Under the pieces are notes generated by a model. That model did not search any database. It was given only the letters and a program-made list of their open reading frames with translations, and was not told where the DNA came from. From NCBI RefSeq assembly GCF_002001165.1, contig NZ_MUNQ01000008.1, positions 248,001-312,000 of the forward strand: a stretch of 64,000 nucleotides of DNA, in the 5' to 3' direction. Positions 52,470 through 61,687 of the stretch are shown piece by piece. The translations under genes and the position numbers were made by a program. Every line of letters starts with the position of its first letter. The first letter of the stretch is position 1. The DNA comes from Rhodanobacter sp. C05 (lineage in GTDB: Bacteria > Pseudomonadota > Gammaproteobacteria > Xanthomonadales > Rhodanobacteraceae).

Positions 52470-54767
52470 ATGAGCGAGAAAAAGGTTCCCGGGGTCAGCG
52501 ACTATGAGGCACCCGCCGGCGGCTGGGGTGCGTTGGGTGCGGTAGCGCGCGCCGTAAGAGAGCAGATGGCGCCGATGCGCGAAACCCGCGCGCTGCATCG
52601 GGTGAACCAGCCCACTGGCTTTGATTGCCCCGGCTGTGCGTGGCCCGATCCGAAACACACCTCCTCGTTCGAGTTCTGCGAGAACGGCGCCAAGGCGGTA
52701 ACCTGGGAGGCCACCTCCAAGCGCACCACGCCCGAGTTCTTTGCCCAGCACACGGTCAGCGAACTCTGGACCTGGCACGACCACGCGCTGGAAAACGAAG
52801 GCCGGCTCACGCACCCCATGGCCTATGACCAGGCCACCGATACCTTCGTCGAGCTGAGCTGGAACGAAGCCATGCAACGCATCGGGACCGCCCTGCGTGC
52901 GCAGCCCGACCCGAACATGGTGGAGTTCTACACCTCGGGCCGCGCCTCGAACGAGGCTGCTTTCCTGTACCAGTTGTTTGCGCGGGAATACGGCACCAAC
53001 AACTTCCCCGACTGCTCGAACATGTGCCACGAAGCGACCAGCGTCGGCCTTCCCGAATCCATCGGCGTCGGCAAGGGCACGGTTACGCTGGAGGACTTCG
53101 ACCACTGCGATGCGCTGTTCTCGTTCGGTCACAACCCCGGCACCAACCACCCTCGCATGCTTTCCACCTTGCGCGAGGTGTCGCTGCGCGGCGTGCCGAT
53201 CATTGTGTTCAATCCCATGCCTGAGCGTGGTCTGGAACGCTTTACTGCACCGCAAGACCCCGTCGAAATGCTTACCGGCAAGTCCACAACGATTGCTTCG
53301 ACTTATTACAAGGTGAAAGTCGGTGGCGACGTGGCCGTGCTCAAGGGCATGATGAAATACCTGCTCGATACCGACGAGGCTGAGCGTGCCGCCGGCCGTG
53401 CCGGCACGATCGACCACGATTTCATTGCTGCCAACACCACCGGCTTCGACGCCCTGGTTGCGGATCTGCGGCGCACGAGGTGGGATGCGATCGAACGCAA
53501 GGCCGGCCTTACCCGCGCCGACATCGAGGCAGCCGCGGCGGCATACGCGAAAGCCGAACGCGTGATCGTCGCCTATGGCATGGGCATTACCCAGCACAGC
53601 CACGGCACCGAGAACGTTCAGCAGATCGCCAACCTGCTGCTGATGCGCGGTAATATCGGCCATGAAGGCGCCGGCATCTGCCCGGTACGCGGCCATTCCA
53701 ACGTGCAGGGCGACCGCACCGTCGGCATCACCGAAAAGCCGAACAAGGCGCTGAACGACGGCATCCGCAAGCGCTTCGGTTTTGAACCACCGGACATGCA
53801 TGGGCACGATGCCGTGGAAGCGGTGAAGGCGATCCGCGATGGGCGCTCGCGCGTCCTGCTCTGTCTCGGTGGCAACCTGGCGGTGGCGATGTCCGATCCG
53901 GCTGCCACGTTTGCCGCCATGGCCAAGCTCGACCTGGCCGTGCATATCGCGACCAAGCTCAATCGATCGCATCTGATCCTGGCGCGTGAATCGATCCTGC
54001 TGCCCTGCCTTGGCCGCACCGAGCTGGACGTACAGGCTGGTGGTCCGCAGTCGGTCACGGTGGAAGACTCCATGTCGATGGTGCACGCTTCCGCCGGCCG
54101 GCTGAAACCCGCGGGTCCGCTGCTGAAGTCCGAGCCGGCCATTGTTGCCGCCATGGCCAGAGCCACCCTGCCCGACTCCAAGGTGGAATGGGAAGCCTTC
54201 ATTGAAGACTACGACCGCATTCGTGATGCGATCGAAGCAGTGTTCCCGATCTTCGAGCGCTTCAACGAGCGCGTGCGTGTACCGGGCGGTTTCCGGTTGC
54301 CTGTCGCCGCATCCGACGGTGTGTGGGACACGCCCGACAAACGCGCGCATTTCCTTCTCGCGAGAGGGCTGGACGAAGACAAGAGCGGGCCCGAGGACAC
54401 GCTGACATTGACTACCCTGCGCTCGCACGACCAGTACAACACCACCATTTACGGCATGGACGATCGTTACCGTGGCATCACCGGCCGGCGTGACGTGATC
54501 TTCATCCATGCGAGTGATCTGGCCGCGCGTGGGCTGCAGCACGGCGACCTGATCGACGTTGAAGCCGTCGGCAAACCGGGAACTGCGCCACTTGCCGTTC
54601 GCGGCTACACCGCCGTGGCCTATCCCATCGCTGAAGGCTCTGTCGCGATGTATTACCCGGAGGGCAATGCGCTGGTTGCGCTGGAGAGCCACGACGCCCG
54701 TTCGGGAACCCCGTCCTATAAATCGGTGCCTGTGCGGATTCTGGCGGCGCGGCCGGCAGCGCCTTGA
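52470..54767 (+). CDS. FdhF/YdeP-family molybdopterin oxidoreductase
   Basis: 765 residues. The N-terminus has DCPGCAWPDP and FCENGAK cysteines, a probable Fe-S site. SNMCHEATSVGL gives Cys186 at the position of the Mo-coordinating Cys/Sec of formate dehydrogenases. FSFGHNPGTNHPRML and GMGITQHSHGTENVQ are typical of the family, and the molybdopterin-dinucleotide C-terminal domain has TLRSHDQYNTTIYG. YdeP proteins are linked with acid resistance in E. coli, but their reaction is not clear. A long antisense frame exists but is not credible. The gene converges on a small minus-strand gene via a hairpin. Confidence 0.93.
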   Translation: MSEKKVPGVSDYEAPAGGWGALGAVARAVREQMAPMRETRALHRVNQPTGFDCPGCAWPDPKHTSSFEFCENGAKAVTWEATSKRTTPEFFAQHTVSELWTWHDHALENEGRLTHPMAYDQATDTFVELSWNEAMQRIGTALRAQPDPNMVEFYTSGRASNEAAFLYQLFAREYGTNNFPDCSNMCHEATSVGLPESIGVGKGTVTLEDFDHCDALFSFGHNPGTNHPRMLSTLREVSLRGVPIIVFNPMPERGLERFTAPQDPVEMLTGKSTTIASTYYKVKVGGDVAVLKGMMKYLLDTDEAERAAGRAGTIDHDFIAANTTGFDALVADLRRTRWDAIERKAGLTRADIEAAAAAYAKAERVIVAYGMGITQHSHGTENVQQIANLLLMRGNIGHEGAGICPVRGHSNVQGDRTVGITEKPNKALNDGIRKRFGFEPPDMHGHDAVEAVKAIRDGRSRVLLCLGGNLAVAMSDPAATFAAMAKLDLAVHIATKLNRSHLILARESILLPCLGRTELDVQAGGPQSVTVEDSMSMVHASAGRLKPAGPLLKSEPAIVAAMARATLPDSKVEWEAFIEDYDRIRDAIEAVFPIFERFNERVRVPGGFRLPVAASDGVWDTPDKRAHFLLARGLDEDKSGPEDTLTLTTLRSHDQYNTTIYGMDDRYRGITGRRDVIFIHASDLAARGLQHGDLIDVEAVGKPGTAPLAVRGYTAVAYPIAEGSVAMYYPEGNALVALESHDARSGTPSYKSVPVRILAARPAAP

Positions 54768-54771
54768 TGCA

Positions 54772-54798
54772 CCTGGCGGGATAGAACTGCCCGTCAGG
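54772..54798. terminator. Hairpin between convergent genes, possible bidirectional terminator
   Basis: CCTGGCGGG, a 9-base loop and CCCGTCAGG form a 9-bp stem with one G-U pair. It lies exactly where the FdhF/YdeP-type gene (ending 54767) and the minus-strand gene (ending 54794) meet. There is no clear T tract, so intrinsic termination is tentative. Confidence 0.5.
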
Positions 54799-55144
54799 GT
54801 TTCGACCCGTGCCGCCGGCGCACGCTGTCGCGGACATCCACATCGAACAGCAACTCCAGCGCGTCGATGCCCTGCTCGCACGGCAGCAGGTAGCGCAGTC
54901 CTTCGCGCGTTGGCAGACGCGCCGCATGCTCGCGAACCGCGGCTTCGGGTAACCCGATCTGCCAGGCATCGGTGTATCCGGTGAGCACCGGTTCGACCTC
55001 GTGCTGCAATCGCAGCGTGAAGTGCATCATGAAGGCCTTGGCGAATTGCGTATGCCCCGCAACGATGTTGCCGGCGAGCAGTCGTGCCAGCTCGTCTTCA
55101 TCGATGCGGATCCGCAAGTGCTGGGCTTCGATCTGCAGTTTCAT
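54794..55144 (-). CDS. Small conserved protein, DUF7009-like
   Basis: 116 residues. It begins MKLQIEAQHLRIRIDEDELARLL, a pattern I associate with DUF7009-type proteins, and has LRYLLPCEQGIDALELLFDVD near the end. No catalytic motif or signal peptide. It is the last gene of the molybdenum cofactor operon, 23 bp after moeA, so it is probably co-transcribed with it. Function unknown. Confidence 0.7.
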   Translation of the reverse strand: MKLQIEAQHLRIRIDEDELARLLAGNIVAGHTQFAKAFMMHFTLRLQHEVEPVLTGYTDAWQIGLPEAAVREHAARLPTREGLRYLLPCEQGIDALELLFDVDVRDSVRRRHGSKP

Positions 55145-55167
55145 GCGCTAACGCTCCGTAGTCCGAG

Positions 55168-56421
55168 TCAGGGTGGCGCGCGATCGATACGTGGCGATTG
55201 GCCATGCGCCAGGCTTGCGACCTCCACGATCGAGCCTTCATCGCAGTCCGCAGCATGTTCAGGCAGCACCACCCAGGCGCCGCTTTCAGTGTAGGGATAG
55301 ATGCGAAACGGTTGCTGCTGCGGCAGCACGCGGGCGTGAAGCCGGCCATCGTCATCAAGATGCAAAGTGGCGCGCAGGAAATGGCGCAGACCGGGCTTGG
55401 GCTGTTGCGGTGTATCCAGCACCGCATGCAGTACGGGCTCCGTACCCTGTCCTGTCATCGTGCGCAGCACCGGCGCAACGAAGAAGCGCATCGCCGCCGC
55501 GACCGCCATCGGCGTACCGGGCAACGCCAGCAATAGCGGACCCTGCGCCAGTCGCGCGCATAACAGCGGCTTGCCAGGACGCATCGCCACGCCGTGGAAC
55601 AACAGCTCAGCCCCCAGGCCACGTAGCACTTCAGGCACGAAGTCATAGCGTCCCATCGATACGGCACCGGTGCTAAGTACCAGATCCACGCCGGCATCGA
55701 GTGCCTGTGCAAGCGCACCGGCATACGTCACCACGGTGTCGTCCACAGTCACGCAGGAGTGTACTTGTGCCCCGGCCGCGTCCAGCGTGGCCGCAAGGTA
55801 AGGGCCATTGGAATTGTGGATACGCTCGGCGACCAGTGGCTGCGAACGGTCTGCCTGCAGTTCCTTGCCGGTGCAGATGATCGCCACACGCGGGCGGCGT
55901 GCGGCATCGATCGAGCCGATACCCAGCGCTGCCAGCAGCATCACGTGCGCAGCATCGATGCGTGTGCCGGGGCCGAAGACTTCACTTCCCATCGCCACAT
56001 CCGAGCCGGCATGACGGACGTTTTGTGCGGCCTTGAGTGCCTGCAGCAGGCGGATGCTCGCCGACGTGCCATCGGCGTGCGTGGCCAGGAGCTGCGTGTC
56101 TTCCACGGCGACGACGCTGTTAAGGCCCTCGGGCAGTCGTGCGCCGGTCATGATTTCGCAAGCATCGCCGGTGGCTGCACCGGCACGATCACCTGCAGCC
56201 TGCGAACCCTGCACCGCATGTTCCGAACCGGGGGCCAGCGTATCTCGCACCTGCAAGGCATATCCGTCCATGGCCGCATGGTCGAATGTCGGCAAGGCCA
56301 GCGGGCTGCGAATCGCAGCTGCCGTGACTCGCCCCAACGCCTGGTCCAGCGGACAACTTTCGGCGGGCAACCGAACAGCATGCAAGAGCAAGCGTTGCAG
56401 GGCGTCTATGTACTCGATCAT
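55168..56421 (-). CDS. moeA: Molybdopterin molybdenumtransferase MoeA
   Basis: 417 residues from ATG 56421, the first residue at which the family resemblance begins (LDQALGRVTAAAIRSP, FDHAAMDGYAL). It has the MoeA signatures IICTGKEL, HNSNGPYLAA, STGAVSMGRYDFVPEVLRG and ALPGTPMAVAAAMRFFV. MoeA inserts molybdate in adenylated molybdopterin. It follows the fused MoaE-MoeB gene by 15 bp. A second MoeA-family gene is present at 60385-61587. Confidence 0.92.
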   Translation of the reverse strand: MIEYIDALQRLLLHAVRLPAESCPLDQALGRVTAAAIRSPLALPTFDHAAMDGYALQVRDTLAPGSEHAVQGSQAAGDRAGAATGDACEIMTGARLPEGLNSVVAVEDTQLLATHADGTSASIRLLQALKAAQNVRHAGSDVAMGSEVFGPGTRIDAAHVMLLAALGIGSIDAARRPRVAIICTGKELQADRSQPLVAERIHNSNGPYLAATLDAAGAQVHSCVTVDDTVVTYAGALAQALDAGVDLVLSTGAVSMGRYDFVPEVLRGLGAELLFHGVAMRPGKPLLCARLAQGPLLLALPGTPMAVAAAMRFFVAPVLRTMTGQGTEPVLHAVLDTPQQPKPGLRHFLRATLHLDDDGRLHARVLPQQQPFRIYPYTESGAWVVLPEHAADCDEGSIVEVASLAHGQSPRIDRAPP

Positions 56422-56435
56422 GGGCACGCCGAGGA

Positions 56436-58004
56436 TCAGCCCGCAACACGATCGCGTTGCGGTATCAGCGCCGCCACACCACCCGCCAGCGAATGGATAT
56501 TGAGCATGCCCTGCCCACGCAACATGCGTGCAGCCACGCCACTGCGGCGGCCGTATGCACAGACCAGCAACACCGGTCCCTTGACCAGCTCGGTGGCACG
56601 TTCGCCAATCAGCGCAGAGGGCATCCACTGCGATGGCGCGTTCAAGGGCTGCGCAGCAATCTCTTCGGCCTCGCGCACGTCGACCAAGGCGTAACCGGCG
56701 ACCATGGCGTCGTCCAAATCGACAAAGGCGAGCTCCACATCGCGTGCATCGTGCACGTGGCTCAGTCCAGCGCGTGCCGCCTCAACACAGCCGCCATGCA
56801 TGGCACACCCCTGGGCAGCATCGATCGGCAAGCGCTGGCTGGTGCCATCGAGCAGATTGATAAGCACTAAGGCATGGTCAGCCGGGCGCGGCAGGTCGAG
56901 CAACAGTTTCAGTGCCTCGATGGCCTGCATGCTGCCCAGCACGCCTGGCACCGGGCCGAGCACGCCGGACTCGATGCAACTGCCAGCCACACCGGCGGCC
57001 GGTTCCTGCGGCCACAGGCAACGCAGGCATGGATCCCCCGGCTTTGCCGTAACCACCTGCAACTGGCCTTCATACTGATAGACGCTGGCGAGGATCAGCG
57101 GGGTGCCGGTGAGGATCGCTGCATCATTGCTGAGATAACGACTACCCAGATCGTCGGTGCATTCCACCACCAGGTCGTACTGCCCGAATACGTCGACGAT
57201 GTTTCCGACGTGTAGTGGTTCGGCATAGGGATGCACAGCGACGGCAGGATTCAGTGCGGCGATACGCCGTGCGGCCAGATCCACCTTGCGCTCGCCGATG
57301 TCGCGCGCGTCGTAAAGCGTCTGTCGATGCAGGTTGCTCGCATCGAGGCGATCGCCGTCGACGATACCCAGCGTTCCAACACCCGCCCCGGCAAGGTAGG
57401 TCAGTACGGGGCAGCCGAGACCTCCGGCACCGATCACCAGCACGCGCGCGGCAGCCAGCTTCGCCTGGCCGGCTTCGCCGACTTCGCGCAGGCGTGTCTG
57501 CCGCGAGTAGTCCGGCACGAACGACGCAACCGGTTCATGCGCGTGATCGTGTCGATGATGGGGTTCGTGTTCATGCTCACGATGGGTGTGCGCGCAGGCA
57601 ACCCAGGCGGTATCGCCCTCGACGTAATGCTCCTTCTTCCAGATCGGAAGACGGTGCTTGATCTCGTCGATGATGTAACGACAGGCACGAAACGCCTCGT
57701 CGCGATGCGCGGACGACACGCCGATCCACACCGCAAGGTCGCCGATCGCCAGATTCCCGGTGCGATGCATGCAATGCGCGGCGTTGATGCCGTAACGCGC
57801 GATGGCTTCCTCGACGATGCGTTCGCCTTCGGCCAGGGCCAGCTCGGCATATGCCTCGTACTCCAGGCCATTGACCGCGCGCCCTTCGTTGCTGTTGCGT
57901 ACCCAGCCTTCGAACGCACAGAAGCCCCCGCTGCCCGGATGTTGCAGCGAAGCGTGCAACCCGGCGAGATCGATGGCATCGCTGGCGAGGCTGAAGTGCT
58001 TCAT
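56436..58004 (-). CDS. moaE/moeB: Fusion protein MoaE-MoeB-rhodanese
   Basis: 522 residues. Residues 1-140 are MoaE (GWVRNSNEGRAVNGLEYEAY, PIWKKEHYVEGDTAW), the large subunit of molybdopterin synthase. A histidine-rich linker follows (about 143-165). Residues 170-400 are MoeB/ThiF-like (VIGAGGLGCPV, ECTDDLGSRYLSN, zinc-site CLRC and HGGC), which adenylates MoaD. The C-terminal rhodanese (about 430-515) has the active loop CAYGRRS. The fusion joins sulfur activation and transfer with the enzyme that uses it. ATG 58004 overlaps the moaD stop (4 bp). Confidence 0.92.
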   Translation of the reverse strand: MKHFSLASDAIDLAGLHASLQHPGSGGFCAFEGWVRNSNEGRAVNGLEYEAYAELALAEGERIVEEAIARYGINAAHCMHRTGNLAIGDLAVWIGVSSAHRDEAFRACRYIIDEIKHRLPIWKKEHYVEGDTAWVACAHTHREHEHEPHHRHDHAHEPVASFVPDYSRQTRLREVGEAGQAKLAAARVLVIGAGGLGCPVLTYLAGAGVGTLGIVDGDRLDASNLHRQTLYDARDIGERKVDLAARRIAALNPAVAVHPYAEPLHVGNIVDVFGQYDLVVECTDDLGSRYLSNDAAILTGTPLILASVYQYEGQLQVVTAKPGDPCLRCLWPQEPAAGVAGSCIESGVLGPVPGVLGSMQAIEALKLLLDLPRPADHALVLINLLDGTSQRLPIDAAQGCAMHGGCVEAARAGLSHVHDARDVELAFVDLDDAMVAGYALVDVREAEEIAAQPLNAPSQWMPSALIGERATELVKGPVLLVCAYGRRSGVAARMLRGQGMLNIHSLAGGVAALIPQRDRVAG

Positions 58005-58243
58005 CCGCCGGCTACCGGTGGAATGAAGACGACCGTATCACCCTCGCGCAGTGCCCGGTTCCAGTCACTGAACTGGGCATTCACGGCCACCTTGAGCGCA
58101 TCGGACGACAAGCTGAAACCGTGGCGGGCGCGCAGCTCTTCATACAAATCATGCAGCGAGGTTGCCGATGTGCTGACCAGTTCACCGCTGGTGCGCGCCT
58201 GCTCGCGCAGTTGTGCGTAGTACTGCAAGGTAACGGTTGTCAT
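58001..58243 (-). CDS. moaD: Molybdopterin synthase small subunit MoaD
   Basis: 80 residues, ubiquitin-like, ending PPVAGG; the C-terminal Gly-Gly is adenylated and thiocarboxylated as the sulfur donor. It overlaps mobA upstream and the MoaE-MoeB fusion downstream by ATGA. The length matches the family. Confidence 0.94.
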   Translation of the reverse strand: MTTVTLQYYAQLREQARTSGELVSTSATSLHDLYEELRARHGFSLSSDALKVAVNAQFSDWNRALREGDTVVFIPPVAGG

Positions 58244-58842
58244 GACGCTGTCTCGATCTGGCGCTGAATCTGTTCGAATTCTTCCGGGGTATTGATGTTG
58301 TCCAGGGCGTCACCCGGCGCCGGCAGCAGTTTCGTGCGCGACAGGATCAGCGCCTTGCGTGGGCAGTAGCTGCCACCGTCGACGCGTTGTTTCAGCAGTC
58401 CATGGCTGGAGGGTTCCCACAGTGCGCAAAGCGGCTCAGGCAACTCATCGAAGCGGCTTGTGAATGCGGTGGCGTCGCCGGTTGCATCACGCGCGTCAAC
58501 CAGCGCCTGCAGCGTGATGCTGTCCAGCAGCGGCAAATCGCAGGCGATGACCAGCCATGCGACATCCGGATAGGCCTCCTGCGCCGTGAGAATGCCTGCA
58601 GCCGGCCCGATCGCCTCGTAGCGATCGACGATCTGCGGCAAGCCAGCTCTCAGTGGATCGTCACGCTGCTCGGCACGTACCGAAACGAAGGCACGTTCCG
58701 TCACAGCTTCCAGCAGGTGCCAGGCGCGCAGCAATTGTGGCTGGCCTTCATAGGAAAGCTGTGCCTTGTCGCGTTGCATGCGCCGGCTGGCACCGCCGGA
58801 AAGCAGCAGCCCGTAGATCGGAGGTGCAACGCGGACATTCAT
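58240..58842 (-). CDS. mobA: Molybdenum cofactor guanylyltransferase MobA
   Basis: 200 residues from ATG 58842, overlapping the moaC stop. LLLSGGASRRMQRDKAQL is the nucleotide-binding signature; ACDLPLLD and NINTPEEFEQ are also present. MobA adds GMP to the molybdenum cofactor, as used by FdhF-type enzymes. This complements the MocA-like cytidylyltransferase at 51769-52395. Confidence 0.9.
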   Translation of the reverse strand: MNVRVAPPIYGLLLSGGASRRMQRDKAQLSYEGQPQLLRAWHLLEAVTERAFVSVRAEQRDDPLRAGLPQIVDRYEAIGPAAGILTAQEAYPDVAWLVIACDLPLLDSITLQALVDARDATGDATAFTSRFDELPEPLCALWEPSSHGLLKQRVDGGSYCPRKALILSRTKLLPAPGDALDNINTPEEFEQIQRQIETAS

Positions 58843-59324
58843 GCCAGATCTGCGCCGATCGAATGATCGACGTCGCGCTTGCCACCGCTCTTCTTGATCA
58901 AGCGGATATCGCTGATGACGATGTCGTGCGACATCGCCTTGCACATGTCATAGATCGTCAACGCGGCAATGCTTGCACCGGTCAGTGCTTCCATCTCCAC
59001 GCCGGTGCGGCCCAGACAGGACACGGTGCAATCGATCAAGGCGTCATTGCCGTCCATGCGGATCACGACATCGCACTTGTCCAGGCTCAACGGATGACAT
59101 AGCGGAATCAATTGCGGCGTCGCCTTCGCACCCATCACGCCAGCGATATGCGCCACCGTCAGAACGGCCCCCTTGGGCGTTACGTAGCCGGCGGCATGCA
59201 ACGCCGTGGCCACATCGGCGGGAAACGTCACACGTGCACGCGCCTGCGCCACGCGCTGCGTGGCCTGCTTGGCGCCGATATCCACCATGCGCGGCTGCTG
59301 CGCCTCGTCTACGTGCGAGAGCAT
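58839..59324 (-). CDS. moaC: Cyclic pyranopterin monophosphate synthase MoaC
   Basis: 161 residues with the full MoaC pattern: MVDIGAK, KGAVLTVAHIAGVMGAK, IPLCHPL, GRTGVEMEALTGAS, and KSGGKRD. It completes the first step of molybdopterin synthesis after MoaA. ATG 59324 has GGAGG 7 nt upstream. It overlaps mobA and follows moaA by 3 bp. Confidence 0.96.
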   Translation of the reverse strand: MLSHVDEAQQPRMVDIGAKQATQRVAQARARVTFPADVATALHAAGYVTPKGAVLTVAHIAGVMGAKATPQLIPLCHPLSLDKCDVVIRMDGNDALIDCTVSCLGRTGVEMEALTGASIAALTIYDMCKAMSHDIVISDIRLIKKSGGKRDVDHSIGADLA

Positions 59325-59327
59325 GTT

Positions 59328-60383
59328 CTAACCTCCGATGTAATGCATTTCGATTTTACGCCGCGCGTGCTGGCGTTGCTCGGCGCGTTCCTCGCTGTAG
59401 CGGTCGGTTCGACGCAGCCAGGTGTCGCGCAATGTCTTGCGCAGCAGGTCGTCACTGGCACCTTCGCGCAGCAGTCCGCGCAAGTCCGTGCCCTGGGTGG
59501 CGAACAGGCACGTATAGAGCGTGCCTTCCGAGGACAGACGCGCCCGGGTGCAGCCACCACAGAATGGCGCACTGACCGAGGAAATCACCCCGATCTCGCC
59601 GGCACCGTCGCGAAGGCGGAAACGCGTGGCCACCTCACCCGCGTATTGCGCCGGCAGGGCTTCCAGTGGCCAGCGCGCGTCGATGCGCTCGATCAACTCG
59701 CGCGAAGGTACCACTGCCTCGGCGCTCCAGTGGTTGCGGTTGCCGACATCCATGTATTCGATGAAACGCAGCACGATGCCGCTACCCCGAAATCGCTCGA
59801 CCAGTTCGGTCACAGTGTGTTCGTTGACCCCACGCTGTACTACGGTGTTGAGCTTGATGCCGTGCGGGAAATTCGCTTGCTGCGCCGCCTCGATGCCATC
59901 GAGCACCTCGTGCAATGCACCGCGATTACCACTCATGCGATGGAACAGCGCCGGATCGAGCGTATCCAGGCTGATCGTGATGCGGTCAAGGCCGGCGTCG
60001 CGCAGCTCGGTGGCGTGACGGGCCAGCAGCACACCGTTGGTCGTCATCGCCAGGTCATCGATGCCGTCGATCCGGCGCAGCCGCGCGACCAGCTCGACAA
60101 GGTGCGGGCGCAACAGGGGTTCGCCGCCGGTCAGGCGTAGCTTGCTGACGCCCAGTTCCGCCGCCAGGCGGCACAGGCGCTCGATCTCGTCAAAACCGAG
60201 CCGCTCATCATTGCGCAGGAAGCTGAAGTGCTCGCCGTAGGTTGCCTCCGGCATGCAGTACGGACAGCGGAAATTGCAGCGGTCCATGACCGATATGCGC
60301 AGGTCATGCAGGGCGCGACCGCGCTGATCCCGTGGGTGTGCCTGTGCGGTTGGCAAATCGGCAATGGCTTGGAAGACGGTCAT
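59328..60383 (-). CDS. moaA: GTP 3',8-cyclase MoaA (radical SAM)
   Basis: 351 residues from ATG 60383. The radical SAM motif is C36-x3-C40-x2-C43 (MDRCNFRCPYCMPE), then LTGGEPLLR. The C-terminal second Fe-S cluster is in FCGGCTRARLSSEGTLYTC, and the protein ends with Gly-Gly as required. A longer in-frame extension into the preceding gene is not supported. It lies one base after the MoeA-like gene. Confidence 0.96.
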   Translation of the reverse strand: MTVFQAIADLPTAQAHPRDQRGRALHDLRISVMDRCNFRCPYCMPEATYGEHFSFLRNDERLGFDEIERLCRLAAELGVSKLRLTGGEPLLRPHLVELVARLRRIDGIDDLAMTTNGVLLARHATELRDAGLDRITISLDTLDPALFHRMSGNRGALHEVLDGIEAAQQANFPHGIKLNTVVQRGVNEHTVTELVERFRGSGIVLRFIEYMDVGNRNHWSAEAVVPSRELIERIDARWPLEALPAQYAGEVATRFRLRDGAGEIGVISSVSAPFCGGCTRARLSSEGTLYTCLFATQGTDLRGLLREGASDDLLRKTLRDTWLRRTDRYSEERAEQRQHARRKIEMHYIGG

Positions 60384-60384
60384 G

Positions 60385-61587
60385 TCACCAACGATAAAAG
60401 GTGGCAACCGTACCGGCTGGTACGACTGCGAGTCCGGGCGGCAATTCCACGAAACCATGCGTGCGCGGCAGCGAGGAGAAGTCACCCGAGGTGCCCGGCG
60501 GCAAGGGAGTAGCCATGGCCCGTCCGCTAGCGTCATGGTGGATGTGAACCGGTACAAAAAACGTCAAGGCAGGGTTGGTAGCCACCGCGCTTTCCAGGCA
60601 CACCGGCATGGCCGTTTCGGCAACCAGCCCGGTGGCCGATTGCAGCGCCGGCAACAGATAGCGCGCGGCGCAGACCAGCACCGACACCGGATTGCCTGGT
60701 AGTGCAAATACCACCTGCCCGTGCGGTCCGATGCCGAACCACATCGGCTTGCCGGGGCGCTGGGCAATACGATGCAACACCTGGCGCACCCCCAGCATGC
60801 GCAGCGCCTCGGGCACGTAATCGCGCTGCCCCACCGAAACGCCGCCGGAAAGCACCAGCACCTGACGCGTCCGTAGCAGCTCAGCCAGAGTGGCGGCAGT
60901 GGCAGCCAGGTCATCCGCGACCCGTGTCAGTTGCACGTCATCAAATCCGCGTGCACGCAGTGCGGCAGCCAGCGCGCGATCGTTGGAGCCGCGGATCTGC
61001 CCTTCGAGCAAAGGCTGGTCGACGCCAACCAATTCGTCACCGGTGGCGACAACCGTCACCGACGGCACCGTGGCCACCTCGACTTCGGCCATACCATTGG
61101 CGGCAAGCACAGCGATTTCAGGACCATGGAGGCGCACACCGGGTTCAAGCAACACGTCACCCATGCGGCAATCGGAACCATGCGGATGCACGAACTGCCC
61201 AGTCACTGGCAGGTAGTCTTCAGCAAGCAGGTAATGCTCGCCATCACGTCGCGTCTGTTCGACCGGAACAACGCTGTTGCAACCACGCGGCAACATCGCG
61301 CCGGTAGTGACCTCGATGCACGTATCTGGATCGTCCAGCGTCCGTTGCGTCATTCCTGCAAGTTGCAATCCGCCCTGCCGGAAACGGCGCTGGTCGCTGC
61401 TGCTTATCGCGATGGCGATGCCATCCATCATCACCCGGTCGAACGGCGGCTGATCCCGCTCGGCACGTACGACCTGGCGCAGCACGCGCCCCGCGGCCGC
61501 ATCCAGTGCCACGCATTCAGTGCCAAACACAGGCATTGCCTGCCGAATCAGCTGTTCGGCATCAGCGACACTGAGAAGCTCGCTCAT
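60385..61587 (-). CDS. Second MoeA-family molybdenumtransferase
   Basis: 400 residues. It has FDRVMMDGIAIA, TTGAMLPRGCNSVVPVE, VATGDELVG, RGSNDRALAAALR, LSGGVSVGQRDYVPEALR and ALPGNPVSVLVCA, all MoeA signatures. It is clearly distinct from the MoeA at 55168-56421 in sequence (e.g. RVMMDG versus HAAMDG). Two MoeA proteins could handle Mo insertion for different cofactor forms; this is inference. Confidence 0.9.
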   Translation of the reverse strand: MSELLSVADAEQLIRQAMPVFGTECVALDAAAGRVLRQVVRAERDQPPFDRVMMDGIAIAISSSDQRRFRQGGLQLAGMTQRTLDDPDTCIEVTTGAMLPRGCNSVVPVEQTRRDGEHYLLAEDYLPVTGQFVHPHGSDCRMGDVLLEPGVRLHGPEIAVLAANGMAEVEVATVPSVTVVATGDELVGVDQPLLEGQIRGSNDRALAAALRARGFDDVQLTRVADDLAATAATLAELLRTRQVLVLSGGVSVGQRDYVPEALRMLGVRQVLHRIAQRPGKPMWFGIGPHGQVVFALPGNPVSVLVCAARYLLPALQSATGLVAETAMPVCLESAVATNPALTFFVPVHIHHDASGRAMATPLPPGTSGDFSSLPRTHGFVELPPGLAVVPAGTVATFYRW

Positions 61588-61687
61588 GGGGAAGGAGGCC
61601 TGCTATCCGTAACGGCGACACATGCGGTGCCGAAGGAGAAATCATGGCGGTGGCTCGTCGCTTTGACAACCGCCTGCGCCTGCCTGA

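Noticed and set aside
52443-54881. Minus-strand frame of 812 codons, longer than the plus-strand gene
   Set aside because: It is the complement of the FdhF/YdeP-type gene, which has Fe-S, Mo-ligand and dinucleotide-binding motifs; the antisense product has no recognisable domain.
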